Part shown: piece by piece, positions 1 to 7,559 of the stretch
How the letters are laid out: each line of letters starts with the position of its first letter
Numbering within the stretch: the first letter of the stretch is position 1
Assembly (NCBI GenBank): GCA_030247675.1
Contig: JAOTRX010000005.1
Location: forward strand, 1 to 64,000
DNA from: Desulforhopalus sp.
GTDB taxonomy: Bacteria > Desulfobacterota > Desulfobulbia > Desulfobulbales > Desulfocapsaceae
DNA: 64,000 bases
Reading direction: 5' to 3'
Made by a program: the position numbers and the translations under genes
The notes under the pieces: generated by a model
What the model was told of the DNA's origin: nothing
What the model saw: the letters and a program-made list of their open reading frames with translations, nothing else
Database searches by the model: none

Positions 1-126
1 GCGAACTCCGATGGAAACCCTTGTGGATGGAAAGACAGTATGGCAGGATAAAAACTTGAACTGAATTTGATCTGACAGACACCTGCAAAAAACTGGTAAC
101 TGTCAGATCAAGTCGTAACTACTACA
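1..126 (+). mobile_element. 3' end of an IS481-family insertion sequence
   Basis: The left edge of the window carries the tail of a transposase reading frame followed by a terminal inverted-repeat-like end. The complementary strand of the distal end starts TGTAGTAGTTACGACTTG, and a TGT start is common for IS481-type ends. An internal inverted repeat, TGATCTGACAG near 68-78 and CTGTCAGATCA near 110-120, forms a hairpin after the stop codon. The left end and most of the element lie outside the window, so it cannot be said whether the copy is intact. The family call comes from recognising the transposase tail, not from a search. Confidence 0.6.
2..64 (+). CDS. IS481-type transposase, C-terminal fragment (cut by window start)
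   Basis: Frame 2 reads 20 codons to a TGA at 62-64. The tail contains the pattern TPMETLVDGKTVWQDKNLN, which I recognise as the typical C-terminus of IS481-type DDE transposases (TPMQTxLDGKxxWxEKxLN). The catalytic core is outside the window. The 5' part of the gene is missing only because the window begins here, so this is a partial gene and not necessarily a pseudogene. Confidence 0.6.
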   Translation, partial: RTPMETLVDGKTVWQDKNLN

Positions 127-181
127 CCTAATCGTTCCTAATAGCTTGGTGAAGGGGTCTGGGAATGAAGGTCGAAATTGT

Positions 182-1795
182 TTATAGGAGTCTATACCGC
201 TTAAGCTTTTGTGCAAGGCATTGCCTGGTCAAACAAAGCTGTTTAGCAGCCTGAGATTTATTGCCGTTAGATATCTTCATAGCTTTCTCAATTAGTTTTT
301 TCTCTAGGTAAGTCACGTGCTCGGGAATGGAGAGAGAGGTGAGAGCAGGACCGCCATTGCTGCCAGGAATTTGACTGAATTCTTGAAGGGGTGAAGAACA
401 CTGCGAGAGGCGAATTATCTCATTATCGGCTGTTAGAGCGACAAGTCTTTCGACCTCCCGGATCAGTTGGCGCACATTGCCTGGCCACTGGTATTGTTCA
501 AAAAGATCCAAAACATCAGTGTCAAATCCTGCGACATTCCTGGCGTAACGAAGGTTGGTCTGTTCGAGAAAATGAAGTGCCAATGGAAGGATGTCCTCCC
601 GTCTCCTACGAAGTGGTGGGACTGTGATTTCAACAGAGAAGAGGCGAAAATACAAGTCTTCACGGAATAGGCCTTTTTTGACCAGTACTGAGATGTCTTT
701 GTTCGTGGCGCAAATAAGGCGCAAATCATAGGATATGGTTTTATTGCCTCCCAACCTTTGACCTTCTTGTTCCTCTAGGGCGCGCAGTATTTTGGGCTGA
801 ACGGTAAGCGGCATTTCGGCGATCTCATCAAGAAACAAAGTACCACTGTCCGCATCTTCAAATTTTCCTTTTCTACTGCTGTCTGCGCCTGTAAAGGCCC
901 CCCTTTCGTGTCCAAAAAATTCGCTTTCGACGAGACTTTCAGGAATGCAGGCACAGTTGACCGGGACAAACGGTTTGGTTTTTCTTGCGCTCTGTTCGTG
1001 AATCATGCGGGCAATAAGTTCCTTCCCCGTACCGTTTTCACCGAGGATCATGACGTTTATCGGAGTGGTGCTTACCACCTTGACGAGATGGAGCACTTCA
1101 CGCATAGCCGGGCTTTCAGCGATGAAGAGTTTTCCCCGAACAGAGCTCTGTCCGAGTCTGTCCACTTCCTGGCCCAGAAAATCGGCTATATGAAGGATTT
1201 CCTGGTTAAAAGCGGTTGATTTGATAGAGGTAGAAAGGATATAGGCGACTTCTTCTAACTGTAATCGATCATCTTCAGAAAACACTCCTCTATCCAATTT
1301 GTTCAATAATTGTACAGCACCAAAAACTTGATTATCATCCTTTGCTTTGATAGGGCTACAAAGCATGCTGTGGCATGCAAATCCTGTTTGTTCTGCAATT
1401 TGTATGTGATAGCCCTGGTGACTGGTTAGGTCATTGTCAATGACACTTTTCCCTGTGGATATAACCCTGCCGACCACACTGCCATCCATTGGCGGAACAA
1501 TTCGTATTTCTTCCAGCCCCGTACCGAACATTGAGCATATCCGGTTTGAACCTATTTCCATAATGAAAATAGTGCAGCGCTCCACCCTCATAAGTGTTGG
1601 TAGTATCTTTGTGTAAAAGATTACCGATTCCTTGTGGTCGTCCAAAATTCTTGAGGTGGACACTTGGGCTAAACGCTTACGAAGGTGGCTGATTTCAGTT
1701 TTTATTGGCAGCATCTTGGAGGAGGTGGTTGAGTTTGTTGTGTAAAAGCTATTAACAACATTGTTAATTGATTTGATATGGCTTGACACCTTCAA
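182..1795 (-). CDS. Sigma-54-dependent transcriptional activator, GAF-AAA+-Fis
   Basis: A bacterial enhancer-binding protein of 537 residues. An N-terminal GAF sensor domain (about 55-200) is followed by a sigma-54 interaction AAA+ domain (about 225-455) with Walker A GENGTGKE, an intact GAFTGA loop and a clear Walker B region (TLFLDEIAE). A Fis-type helix-turn-helix closes the protein (NGNKSQAAKQLCLTRQCLAQKLKRY). The intact GAFTGA loop means it should open sigma-54 promoters. There is no receiver domain, so the signal is probably a small molecule or redox cue bound by GAF. It is divergent from a strong -24/-12 promoter at 2026-2042, with an inverted repeat at 1829-1848 just upstream of its own start, so the divergent unit is its likely target. 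The ligand cannot be told from sequence. Confidence 0.9.
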   Translation of the reverse strand: MKVSSHIKSINNVVNSFYTTNSTTSSKMLPIKTEISHLRKRLAQVSTSRILDDHKESVIFYTKILPTLMRVERCTIFIMEIGSNRICSMFGTGLEEIRIVPPMDGSVVGRVISTGKSVIDNDLTSHQGYHIQIAEQTGFACHSMLCSPIKAKDDNQVFGAVQLLNKLDRGVFSEDDRLQLEEVAYILSTSIKSTAFNQEILHIADFLGQEVDRLGQSSVRGKLFIAESPAMREVLHLVKVVSTTPINVMILGENGTGKELIARMIHEQSARKTKPFVPVNCACIPESLVESEFFGHERGAFTGADSSRKGKFEDADSGTLFLDEIAEMPLTVQPKILRALEEQEGQRLGGNKTISYDLRLICATNKDISVLVKKGLFREDLYFRLFSVEITVPPLRRRREDILPLALHFLEQTNLRYARNVAGFDTDVLDLFEQYQWPGNVRQLIREVERLVALTADNEIIRLSQCSSPLQEFSQIPGSNGGPALTSLSIPEHVTYLEKKLIEKAMKISNGNKSQAAKQLCLTRQCLAQKLKRYRLL

Positions 1796-1828
1796 AGGGT
1801 GAAAGTGTTGATATGCATTAACATATTA

Positions 1829-1848
1829 AATAGATTGTTTAATCTATT
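1829..1848. promoter_or_regulatory. Inverted repeat, candidate enhancer/operator of the sigma-54 activator
   Basis: AATAGATT and AATCTATT form a perfect 8-bp inverted repeat around a GTTT spacer. It lies 34 bp upstream of the activator start codon and about 205-224 bp upstream of the predicted start of transcription from the divergent sigma-54 promoter. That is a usual distance for an upstream activating sequence, and the position would also allow autoregulation. Binding by the neighbouring activator is inferred. The surroundings are AT-rich, so chance repeats are more likely than usual. Confidence 0.45.
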
Positions 1849-1984
1849 AAGTAGATGATAAAAAAATGACAGATATATTAACAAGCTGGTTCCTTCATGT
1901 GTAATATATTTTACCACAATTGTAAAAGGTTAAAGAGAAAAGGATAACCGAGTCAGAGGTAACATATATTTTATTTACTTGTAT

Positions 1985-1997
1985 TATCAGGCTGTTG
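1985..1997 (+). promoter_or_regulatory. IHF-like site between enhancer and sigma-54 promoter
   Basis: TATCAGGCTGTTG matches the IHF consensus WATCARNNNNTTR at every defined position. It lies 29 bp upstream of the -24 element, between the inverted repeat at 1829-1848 and the promoter at 2026. IHF-mediated bending at this place is common in sigma-54 promoters. The match is short, so this is suggestive only. Confidence 0.35.
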
Positions 1998-2025
1998 TTG
2001 GGTAGAAGAGGTGTCCTTGATATGG

Positions 2026-2042
2026 TTGGCATGGAAAATGCT
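2026..2042 (+). promoter_or_regulatory. Sigma-54 (-24/-12) promoter
   Basis: TTGGCATGGAAAATGCT fits the consensus YTGGCACGrNNNTTGCW with only two mismatches, and the invariant GG and GC are exactly 10 nt apart. Transcription is predicted to start near 2053 on the plus strand. The gene for a sigma-54 activator sits divergently upstream, the classical arrangement for a dedicated activator and its target. What is transcribed is unclear: a leader of about 215 nt and then a small ORF starting at 2268. Confidence 0.65.
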
Positions 2043-2052
2043 CTCAAATTCG

Positions 2053-2201
2053 TCGTGGTGCAAAATGTATCATGAAGAGAATCACAACATCGTAACCAGT
2101 TAGGAATGAAGTTGGGGGGGACCCGCCGATTTCCTGCCAGCAAATTGATAAAAAACACCGATGGATTTAATAAAAAATTCAAAATCCGGCGGATATTTTT
2201 T
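2053..2201 (+). ncRNA. Candidate sigma-54-driven leader or small RNA
   Basis: Downstream of the predicted start is about 150 nt with no convincing ORF. It holds a run of seven G at 2114-2120. It ends in a terminator-like element: CCGCCGATTT (2123-2132) pairs with AAATCCGGCGG (2182-2192) with one bulged base, and six T follow at 2196-2201. The loop is long (49 nt) and AT-rich, so termination may be partial. Sigma-54-controlled small RNAs beside their activator gene are known (Qrr next to LuxO in Vibrio). Equally, this may be the untranslated leader of the ORF at 2268. RNA data would be needed to choose. Confidence 0.3.
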
Positions 2202-2267
2202 GTTCTTTGCTGTGTAACCATGAATCCGCAAATGGCGACGCTTTGTTCGTCATCAGGAAAAGGGAAA

Positions 2268-2480
2268 ATGAACAAAAAAAGCATGTTAGTAAAAGAACAC
2301 GAAAAGCTACAATTTCGCGAAGTGGGACGGGGGTTCATTGTAACGAAGGCCGTCTCAGGGATGCCTCAGGGAAGAAAACTCGCAAAAACCTATTTGGATC
2401 AATTCAATCGGCGACATGTCCAAATCGATGGCAACATCGAATTGCTCAAAGAACACCATTGCTATTTAGGGGCAGATTAG
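2268..2480 (+). CDS. Small protein of unknown function (70 aa)
   Basis: The 70-codon frame opens at an ATG preceded by AGGAAAAGGG, a plausible ribosome binding site. The product is basic and soluble, with no membrane segment or known motif that I recognise; the middle reads FREVGRGFIVTKAVSGMPQG. The same frame stays open upstream to an ATG at 2106, but that ATG has an ill-placed Shine-Dalgarno and its extension looks non-coding. It is the first ORF downstream of the sigma-54 promoter at 2026 and would be its target if it is real. A chance ORF cannot be excluded. Confidence 0.35.
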   Translation: MNKKSMLVKEHEKLQFREVGRGFIVTKAVSGMPQGRKLAKTYLDQFNRRHVQIDGNIELLKEHHCYLGAD

Positions 2481-2619
2481 TCTCTGTTATTTTTTGGTTC
2501 TCGTTAACCGACTTTTTCCAAGAGATTATGTTTTTTATTAATGCGGTGGAAAAGTCTGACTGAGGAGATCTTGTTTCGTTATACAAGGCCACAACCAGAT
2601 GACTTGTCTTGAGAGGCTA

Positions 2620-3066
2620 TCAAGGAGTTATTCGCAACTCGGTGAACGCTCCTCCCTGAGGAGATCGGTAACGAACCATTGCCGAGATATCGCCGCTCAA
2701 TGGACTCTTGAGCTTAATTGATAGAGAAAGAATGCCGTCTTTGGTTTTTTTGAACAGCCATTTGACTTTACCTTCGGCCTTATCTATTTTCCTCGCTTGC
2801 GGTGAGGTACTTATAATCTCGTTGCCAGACGCAATATGTTGTTCGACTATGAGATTAGCTGGGGCAGGATTTGGGATGGAGATGTTCAAAATTATTTCAG
2901 TCTCGGACGAGAAAAAGTATTTTCCGGATACCAGGTTGTCTACAGCATAGGCCGGAACGGACCATGATGCGGCCACAATTATAGCATAGAGGAGTATAGT
3001 TTTAGGGTGGCACCAAGTTGTATGTGAGTTTGACAAGGGGTGTTCTCCGTATAACCAAATAAACAA
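2620..3066 (-). CDS. Secreted protein of unknown function, domain shared with upstream regulator
   Basis: A 148-residue protein with an N-terminal hydrophobic stretch (TILLYAIIVAASWSVPAYA) that looks like a signal peptide cleaved after AYA near residue 41. The long N-region suggests the true start may be internal. The mature part is a beta-rich domain of about 105 residues. Its pattern of strands, including a KVKWLFKK segment, resembles the extracytoplasmic part of the regulator encoded 19 bp upstream, which has TIKWLKKI at the equivalent place. The two genes are co-oriented and probably co-transcribed. Function is unknown. A ligand-binding or decoy partner of the membrane regulator is one possibility (inference). 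Confidence 0.65.
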   Translation of the reverse strand: MFIWLYGEHPLSNSHTTWCHPKTILLYAIIVAASWSVPAYAVDNLVSGKYFFSSETEIILNISIPNPAPANLIVEQHIASGNEIISTSPQARKIDKAEGKVKWLFKKTKDGILSLSIKLKSPLSGDISAMVRYRSPQGGAFTELRITP

Positions 3067-3085
3067 TCTTTTTTACCGGCCCGAA

Positions 3086-4033
3086 TTACTTTAAAATTTC
3101 GATCATCTGAGTCGATTCATTCCACTTATACCCCGATCCCAGCCACATTTTCTCTATCATATTGATATCCAGATTGATTCCCTCAATTTCATTGTAACGG
3201 TCATGTACTGCGAGAATTTCACTGTCGCTGATGGTGTTGTCTTTATCAGTATCGGCCCAGTGGTGATGACCTATGCGCACTGAACTGCTTCCTCCTATCG
3301 GGGGGGCAGTGTTTGGATCGCCACTTATTGCGGCAGTACCATGAAAGCCAATTTGTTCGTCTTTCCCGCCATTTACGCTGATAACGTAGGCAAATACAGC
3401 GGTTTCGTTAATTTTTTTTAGCCATTTGATGGTATCCTTTTTTTTGCTGCCTCCCGAAATCTCCGGCGATATCTTTAAAACTGTCGCATTTGCCGGTAGA
3501 TTCTCTCTAATAACGACGGCAGTTGCTTTATCCGCTGGGCCACCGGTAATTCTGATGAGCACGGGAAAGGACTGTCCCGCGATACAGTGCTCTGGCGCGC
3601 TTCGTTCGGCGGTGATAACAAGACGGGGAGAAGAAGACAAGGAAAACCAGGCAAAGGTCGCAAAGACTCCGAGGAGCGTCAAGGAGAGCATCAAAAGGGG
3701 CCAGACTTTATAAATGCCGGATTTTTGCTTTTCGGCGGATAATGGCTGCGAAGCAGTAGACTGGGGGGGAGGTGCGGCGATTTCGGCTATAATTTCATTT
3801 TCAAGGATATCCGCCAGCTGAACGTTGAGTGCTTCCGCTAGCTTTATACCGTTTTCCTTTTTAATGCTTGGATAACGCCGGTTCTCCCACCTTGAAATAG
3901 TATCGGTGGTGACATGAACGGCAGTAGCCAAATAGAGTTGCGTCAATCCTTGCTCTTCACGCAGACGTTTGATTTTTGCCCCGTCAACGTGCACCATACT
4001 CATTGGGCCAGGCAGCGGATGATCTGTCATCAA
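3086..4033 (-). CDS. Membrane-anchored XRE-type regulator with extracytoplasmic domain and EF-hand-like loop
   Basis: A 315-residue one-component membrane receptor. Residues 17-75 form an XRE/Cro helix-turn-helix (GLTQLYLATAVHVTTDTISRWE). A proline-rich linker follows, then one transmembrane helix at about 110-132. A beta-rich extracytoplasmic domain (about 135-245) recalls DUF11-type repeat domains. The C-terminus holds a canonical 12-residue EF-hand loop, DTDKDNTISDSE at 261-272, with acidic residues at loop positions 1, 3, 5 and 12. This suggests calcium binding outside the cytoplasm. Tethering an XRE domain to the membrane recalls ToxR/CadC-style signalling, but with a different DNA-binding fold. 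The next gene encodes a secreted protein with a similar beta domain. Confidence 0.8.
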   Translation of the reverse strand: MMTDHPLPGPMSMVHVDGAKIKRLREEQGLTQLYLATAVHVTTDTISRWENRRYPSIKKENGIKLAEALNVQLADILENEIIAEIAAPPPQSTASQPLSAEKQKSGIYKVWPLLMLSLTLLGVFATFAWFSLSSSPRLVITAERSAPEHCIAGQSFPVLIRITGGPADKATAVVIRENLPANATVLKISPEISGGSKKKDTIKWLKKINETAVFAYVISVNGGKDEQIGFHGTAAISGDPNTAPPIGGSSSVRIGHHHWADTDKDNTISDSEILAVHDRYNEIEGINLDINMIEKMWLGSGYKWNESTQMIEILK

Positions 4034-4371
4034 AGATTCTGGGTTTAGAGAAAGAGGCTTTAATAGAAAAACTCTCTCCGGGCATCAGAGTTCCACACAT
4101 AAAAAGTTGGGTTCTCTACACGAAGGAGTAGAATGTTCTGCTGTTTCTGTACAAGCAAAACTTCCATAGTTACCGCTATGACAGAGGTGCGGATTGCATT
4201 CAATCGCACCATATATACCAATTTCCGTAAATCCAAGAAAGAAATAATTCCAGTCGATTATGTCGAGAGTCTAATGGTGTCAGGATGGGTAGCTTGAGTT
4301 CATGTATTCGATTTCTTTTCTTATGTTACGAGGGAATTAGAATACTCAAGAAGATTTACGGGAAATGGCAC
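4034..4371. other. Intergenic region with hairpins, no gene seen
   Basis: These 338 bp lie between two minus-strand genes: the 3' end of the RNase gene and the start of the XRE gene. No coding potential is convincing; a plus-strand ORF runs antisense into the RNase gene. It should hold the XRE promoter, but no clear -10/-35 pair was found. Two hairpins at 4165-4210 are listed separately. Confidence 0.5.
4165..4210 (-). promoter_or_regulatory. Pair of adjacent inverted repeats upstream of the XRE gene
   Basis: CATAG/CTATG at 4165-4180 with a 6-nt loop is followed by a stronger hairpin at 4186-4210. There GGTGCG plus ATTG pairs with CAATCGCACC around a CATT loop, with one bulged G at 4192. No T-tract follows on either strand, so a standard intrinsic terminator is unlikely. 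The site is about 150-180 bp upstream of the XRE start codon and a similar distance past the RNase stop codon. It could be an mRNA 3'-end hairpin or an operator. Confidence 0.4.
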
Positions 4372-6372
4372 TTACCAATCAAGGCGCAGAACATTATCAA
4401 GCGGATCGGATTTGACAATCAATACTTTAACACACATATTCGGGCTTACAGCTTTACCACCTGGTGGTGGAAGGTCTATATCCATGAGAATATCGGTGAG
4501 CAGAAGATTTATTCTTTTTGGGTTGGTTTGGATTACCAAGGCGTCAACGTACTGCCCCTGTCGGTCGGCCAAATATTTAAGCAGCCAGTAACGTTGGCGT
4601 TGTTGGCGAACGATTTGCGCGGCAGTCAGGGTTCGAGTAAGAACCGAATTGAAATCCTTGCACATTTCCTCAGTAAAACAAGGTTCTTTGCGACGGATAA
4701 TGGAATTTAACTGGTGCTGCATAACCAAGTCAAGGAGCCGGCGGATCGGTGATGTGACAGTTGTGTAATGTGACACGCCGAGGCCGCTGTGTGATTTTGC
4801 GGTAGTTGACAGCTCGCCGCGCGGAATGTTTTTTCTCTGCAAGGTGTTTTGGAACAGATCATCATCTTCTCCAAAAACGATTCTGTTTTGGAGGACCGGC
4901 TGTGATCTGAAGAGCCCAGGTACCATACGATCAGCGACATATTTTGCGGCTTCGCTGTTGGCCAGAATCATCATTTCCGACACTATTGTTCTTGCCGGGG
5001 TATCACTCTTTGAAAGGTTGACATGCACTTTGCCTTGATGATCAACAAAAATATTAACATCGGGAAATGGCAGAAGGAGCGCCCCCTTTTTCAATCGACG
5101 TGATCGCAGTTTCCGGCGGAGCATATCAAGTAGGCGGATCTCCTTGTCTGTATCAAGCATCCTGTCAACTTCATCATAGGTGAGTCGTCTCTTTACTTTG
5201 ATGATTGATGGAAATATTCGTACTTTCAGAATTTCTGCGTCTGCTGAGAGCAGGATCATAAAGCTTAAAGCGGCACGAGTTTCATCCTGTATCAGGCTGC
5301 ATATTCCCTGAGAAAGATGGCGGGGCAACATCGGTATCTGGCCCTCCGGGAAATAGATTGAGGTGCCTCTATGCATGGCCTCAAAAAAGAGTGGATCACC
5401 GGGGCGGACATAATGGGCTACATCTGAAATATGAATACCAACCAGATAGTTGCCATCTTGTTCCACGACTGTTAGTGCGTCATCGAAGTCAAGGGTTGTC
5501 GGTCCATCGATGGTGATAGGAGAGAGATAGGTAAGGTCAGTTCTGCCTGGGTCATCGAATAATTCTTCCTGCCCTCGCTGGAGGATAAGTTCGGCCTGTT
5601 GACGTGCAGCCAGGGAGAAATTGACGGGTAGTTCCTGCCGGAGGAGAGCAATATTCTCATTGACTGACCAGATGCCGGCCTTGACGAGCAGATGAAAAGG
5701 ATCGTGCGGTTTGGTGAGTCCTGCGGTTTTCAATAATTTTTGGGCGAGATCCGCCTCAGTTGCTTCATTACCAAAAAGATAATAGTCACGAATAATTTTC
5801 AGAGTTTCCTCCTCCAACTCTCCAAGTTTTTCAGGAGCGGAGTTGGAAGTGAATAGTGCAGTGAAAAATTCTGCACCTTTTTCAATGAGTTGTTGTCGCT
5901 TCGCCTCCTTATTCAATTGTGTCTGCAGTTGTTCAACTTTTTCCGGTTGGTTGGCAAGAATCAGACCTTCTTTGTACTTAAAGAAGAGTTTGTCCTCAAA
6001 TACACAGCGAAGGAGGGCGGAAATGGAATCATCATTGGCAATTTCGCCAAAGGTCAATTCGGCAAGAAAGGCGGGAGTGAAAGAATGAGGGCCATCTTCA
6101 GAGATTACTTCCCACACTTCTCGCAAATTGACGTTGTTCATCAGAGAACAGCGTTTTTCAAAGGCCTCGCGCAGCTGTTTAGTGAGGAGTTCTCTGTTTT
6201 CACTGATAGGGTGTGTTTGGTTTGAACAATGAATAACCCGGGATACTGGCAGATTGAGTTCTCGGCCATTTTGGTTGATCAAGCGAAGCCGTTTGAGCTG
6301 GCTTTCGACCACCAAGGCGCAGACAAATTTACCATTATCAAGGTATTCTATGAGTTTCCCGGCGACAATCAT
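4372..6372 (-). CDS. RNase II/RNase R-family 3'-5' exoribonuclease
   Basis: A 666-residue RNB-domain exonuclease that degrades RNA processively from the 3' end. The RNB domain spans about 275-590. The metal-binding Asp cluster is visible in PITIDGPTTLDFDDAL, and the conserved TSPIRRLLDLVMQHQLN stretch lies near its end. The N-terminal third is less conserved than in classical RNase R, and the C-terminal S1-like region is short (RNB ends about 80 residues before the stop). This matches the shorter RNB proteins of deltaproteobacterial lineages rather than textbook Rnb or Rnr. It is divergent from era. Confidence 0.85.
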   Translation of the reverse strand: MIVAGKLIEYLDNGKFVCALVVESQLKRLRLINQNGRELNLPVSRVIHCSNQTHPISENRELLTKQLREAFEKRCSLMNNVNLREVWEVISEDGPHSFTPAFLAELTFGEIANDDSISALLRCVFEDKLFFKYKEGLILANQPEKVEQLQTQLNKEAKRQQLIEKGAEFFTALFTSNSAPEKLGELEEETLKIIRDYYLFGNEATEADLAQKLLKTAGLTKPHDPFHLLVKAGIWSVNENIALLRQELPVNFSLAARQQAELILQRGQEELFDDPGRTDLTYLSPITIDGPTTLDFDDALTVVEQDGNYLVGIHISDVAHYVRPGDPLFFEAMHRGTSIYFPEGQIPMLPRHLSQGICSLIQDETRAALSFMILLSADAEILKVRIFPSIIKVKRRLTYDEVDRMLDTDKEIRLLDMLRRKLRSRRLKKGALLLPFPDVNIFVDHQGKVHVNLSKSDTPARTIVSEMMILANSEAAKYVADRMVPGLFRSQPVLQNRIVFGEDDDLFQNTLQRKNIPRGELSTTAKSHSGLGVSHYTTVTSPIRRLLDLVMQHQLNSIIRRKEPCFTEEMCKDFNSVLTRTLTAAQIVRQQRQRYWLLKYLADRQGQYVDALVIQTNPKRINLLLTDILMDIDLPPPGGKAVSPNMCVKVLIVKSDPLDNVLRLDW

Positions 6373-6453
6373 CGATCCTTAAACCGTTCCAAGCCTTTTT
6401 GCCCAAAAGTATTATTTTTATTCCGCATATCTTGGAAATGGTATAAAGCTGAG

Positions 6454-6474
6454 TTGAGCAGCTTGTCTGCTCAA
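6454..6474. promoter_or_regulatory. Perfect inverted repeat in the RNase-era divergent region
   Basis: TTGAGCAG and CTGCTCAA form a perfect 8-bp inverted repeat with a 5-nt CTTGT spacer. It lies 82 bp upstream of the RNase start and 170 bp upstream of era. No T-tract follows. It may be an operator or part of a leader. The rest of the 272-bp intergenic region shows nothing definite. Confidence 0.35.
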
Positions 6475-6644
6475 AACGAAACTTATGCCCTTGCGGTATA
6501 AGTACAGGTGAAAGGTCGTATAGTACATAAACAGTACGTTTGCTTCATTTTGATAGTCTCTAAGACAAACGTCAGACAGTATAGTGTGGAATGAAATTTT
6601 GCCCACACTTATTCTTCTTCTCTCCATATTATCTTAATTATTCT

Positions 6645-7559
6645 ATGAATCTTTCGGAAAAACCAGTCAAATCAGGGATGGTGGCCATTGTTGGTCCGCC
6701 AAATGCCGGGAAATCAACCTTAATGAATCATTTTCTTGGCCAAAAAATTTCTATTGTAACTCCTAAACCGCAGACCACAAGGAACCGAATTGTCGGGATA
6801 GCAAATGAAGAAGAGTACCAGATAGTATTTCTTGACACACCAGGACTTCACCAATCCAGGGAGCCCCTCAATATAGAAATGGCGAAGATTGCCATGGACA
6901 GTTTAACGGAGGTCGATCTTGTCCTTTTTTTGCTCGATGTTTCACTTCCCCTTCCGAAAAAACTCAAGGAAGAGAAGCAAGCTGAGCTGTTCTCCTATTT
7001 TCAAAAGATAAAATCGCCTGCCGTAATGGTTTTAAACAAAATCGATCTTATCGACCGAAAGCTGGTCCTTCCGATGATCGAGGCATACGCCAGTTTGTTC
7101 CCATTTAAGGCAATTATTCCAATTTCCGCTCTGCGTGAAGACGGCCTGGAGGGTTTGCGCAAGGAGATTCTTGATTTGTTGCCTCTTGGACCAAGGTTAT
7201 TTCCTGAGGATATCCCAACCGACGCTTCTGAACGGTTCCTTTGCGCCGAAATTATCAGAGAGAAAGTGTTTCTCCTCACGGGACAGGAAGTTCCATATTC
7301 AACTGCAGTTCTCATTGAATCTTTCAAGGAAGATGAGTCAAGGCAACTGGTGACTATTCATGCCGCAATTATAGTCGATAGGGATTCGCAGAAGGGTATT
7401 GTTATTGGCAAGGGCGGGCAGAAATTGAAAAGTATTGGAACGGCAGCACGAAAAGACATGGAAACGTTACTTGGCCAAAAGGTTCTGCTGAAACTTTGGG
7501 TAAAAGTTCACAGGAACTGGTCAGAGGACAAGCGCTTTCTCAGGGAACTTGGCTTTTAG
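6645..7559 (+). CDS. era: GTPase Era
   Basis: An essential GTPase that binds the 3' end of 16S rRNA during 30S maturation. G1 is GPPNAGKST at about residues 17-25, followed by a TTR-containing switch I, DTPG (G3) and NKID (G4). A C-terminal KH domain carries VIGKGGQKLKSIG. With the start at 6645 the protein has 304 residues, normal for the family (E. coli 301). The frame is open further upstream to 6591, but that extension is hydrophobic and not family-like. The stop codon overlaps the ctpA stop by 4 bp, tail to tail. Confidence 0.95.
   Translation: MNLSEKPVKSGMVAIVGPPNAGKSTLMNHFLGQKISIVTPKPQTTRNRIVGIANEEEYQIVFLDTPGLHQSREPLNIEMAKIAMDSLTEVDLVLFLLDVSLPLPKKLKEEKQAELFSYFQKIKSPAVMVLNKIDLIDRKLVLPMIEAYASLFPFKAIIPISALREDGLEGLRKEILDLLPLGPRLFPEDIPTDASERFLCAEIIREKVFLLTGQEVPYSTAVLIESFKEDESRQLVTIHAAIIVDRDSQKGIVIGKGGQKLKSIGTAARKDMETLLGQKVLLKLWVKVHRNWSEDKRFLRELGF

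Noticed and set aside
1895..2338. 147-codon minus-strand ORF in the sigma-54 region
   Set aside because: Composition looks non-coding and it is antisense to the well-formed promoter and leader at 2026-2201.
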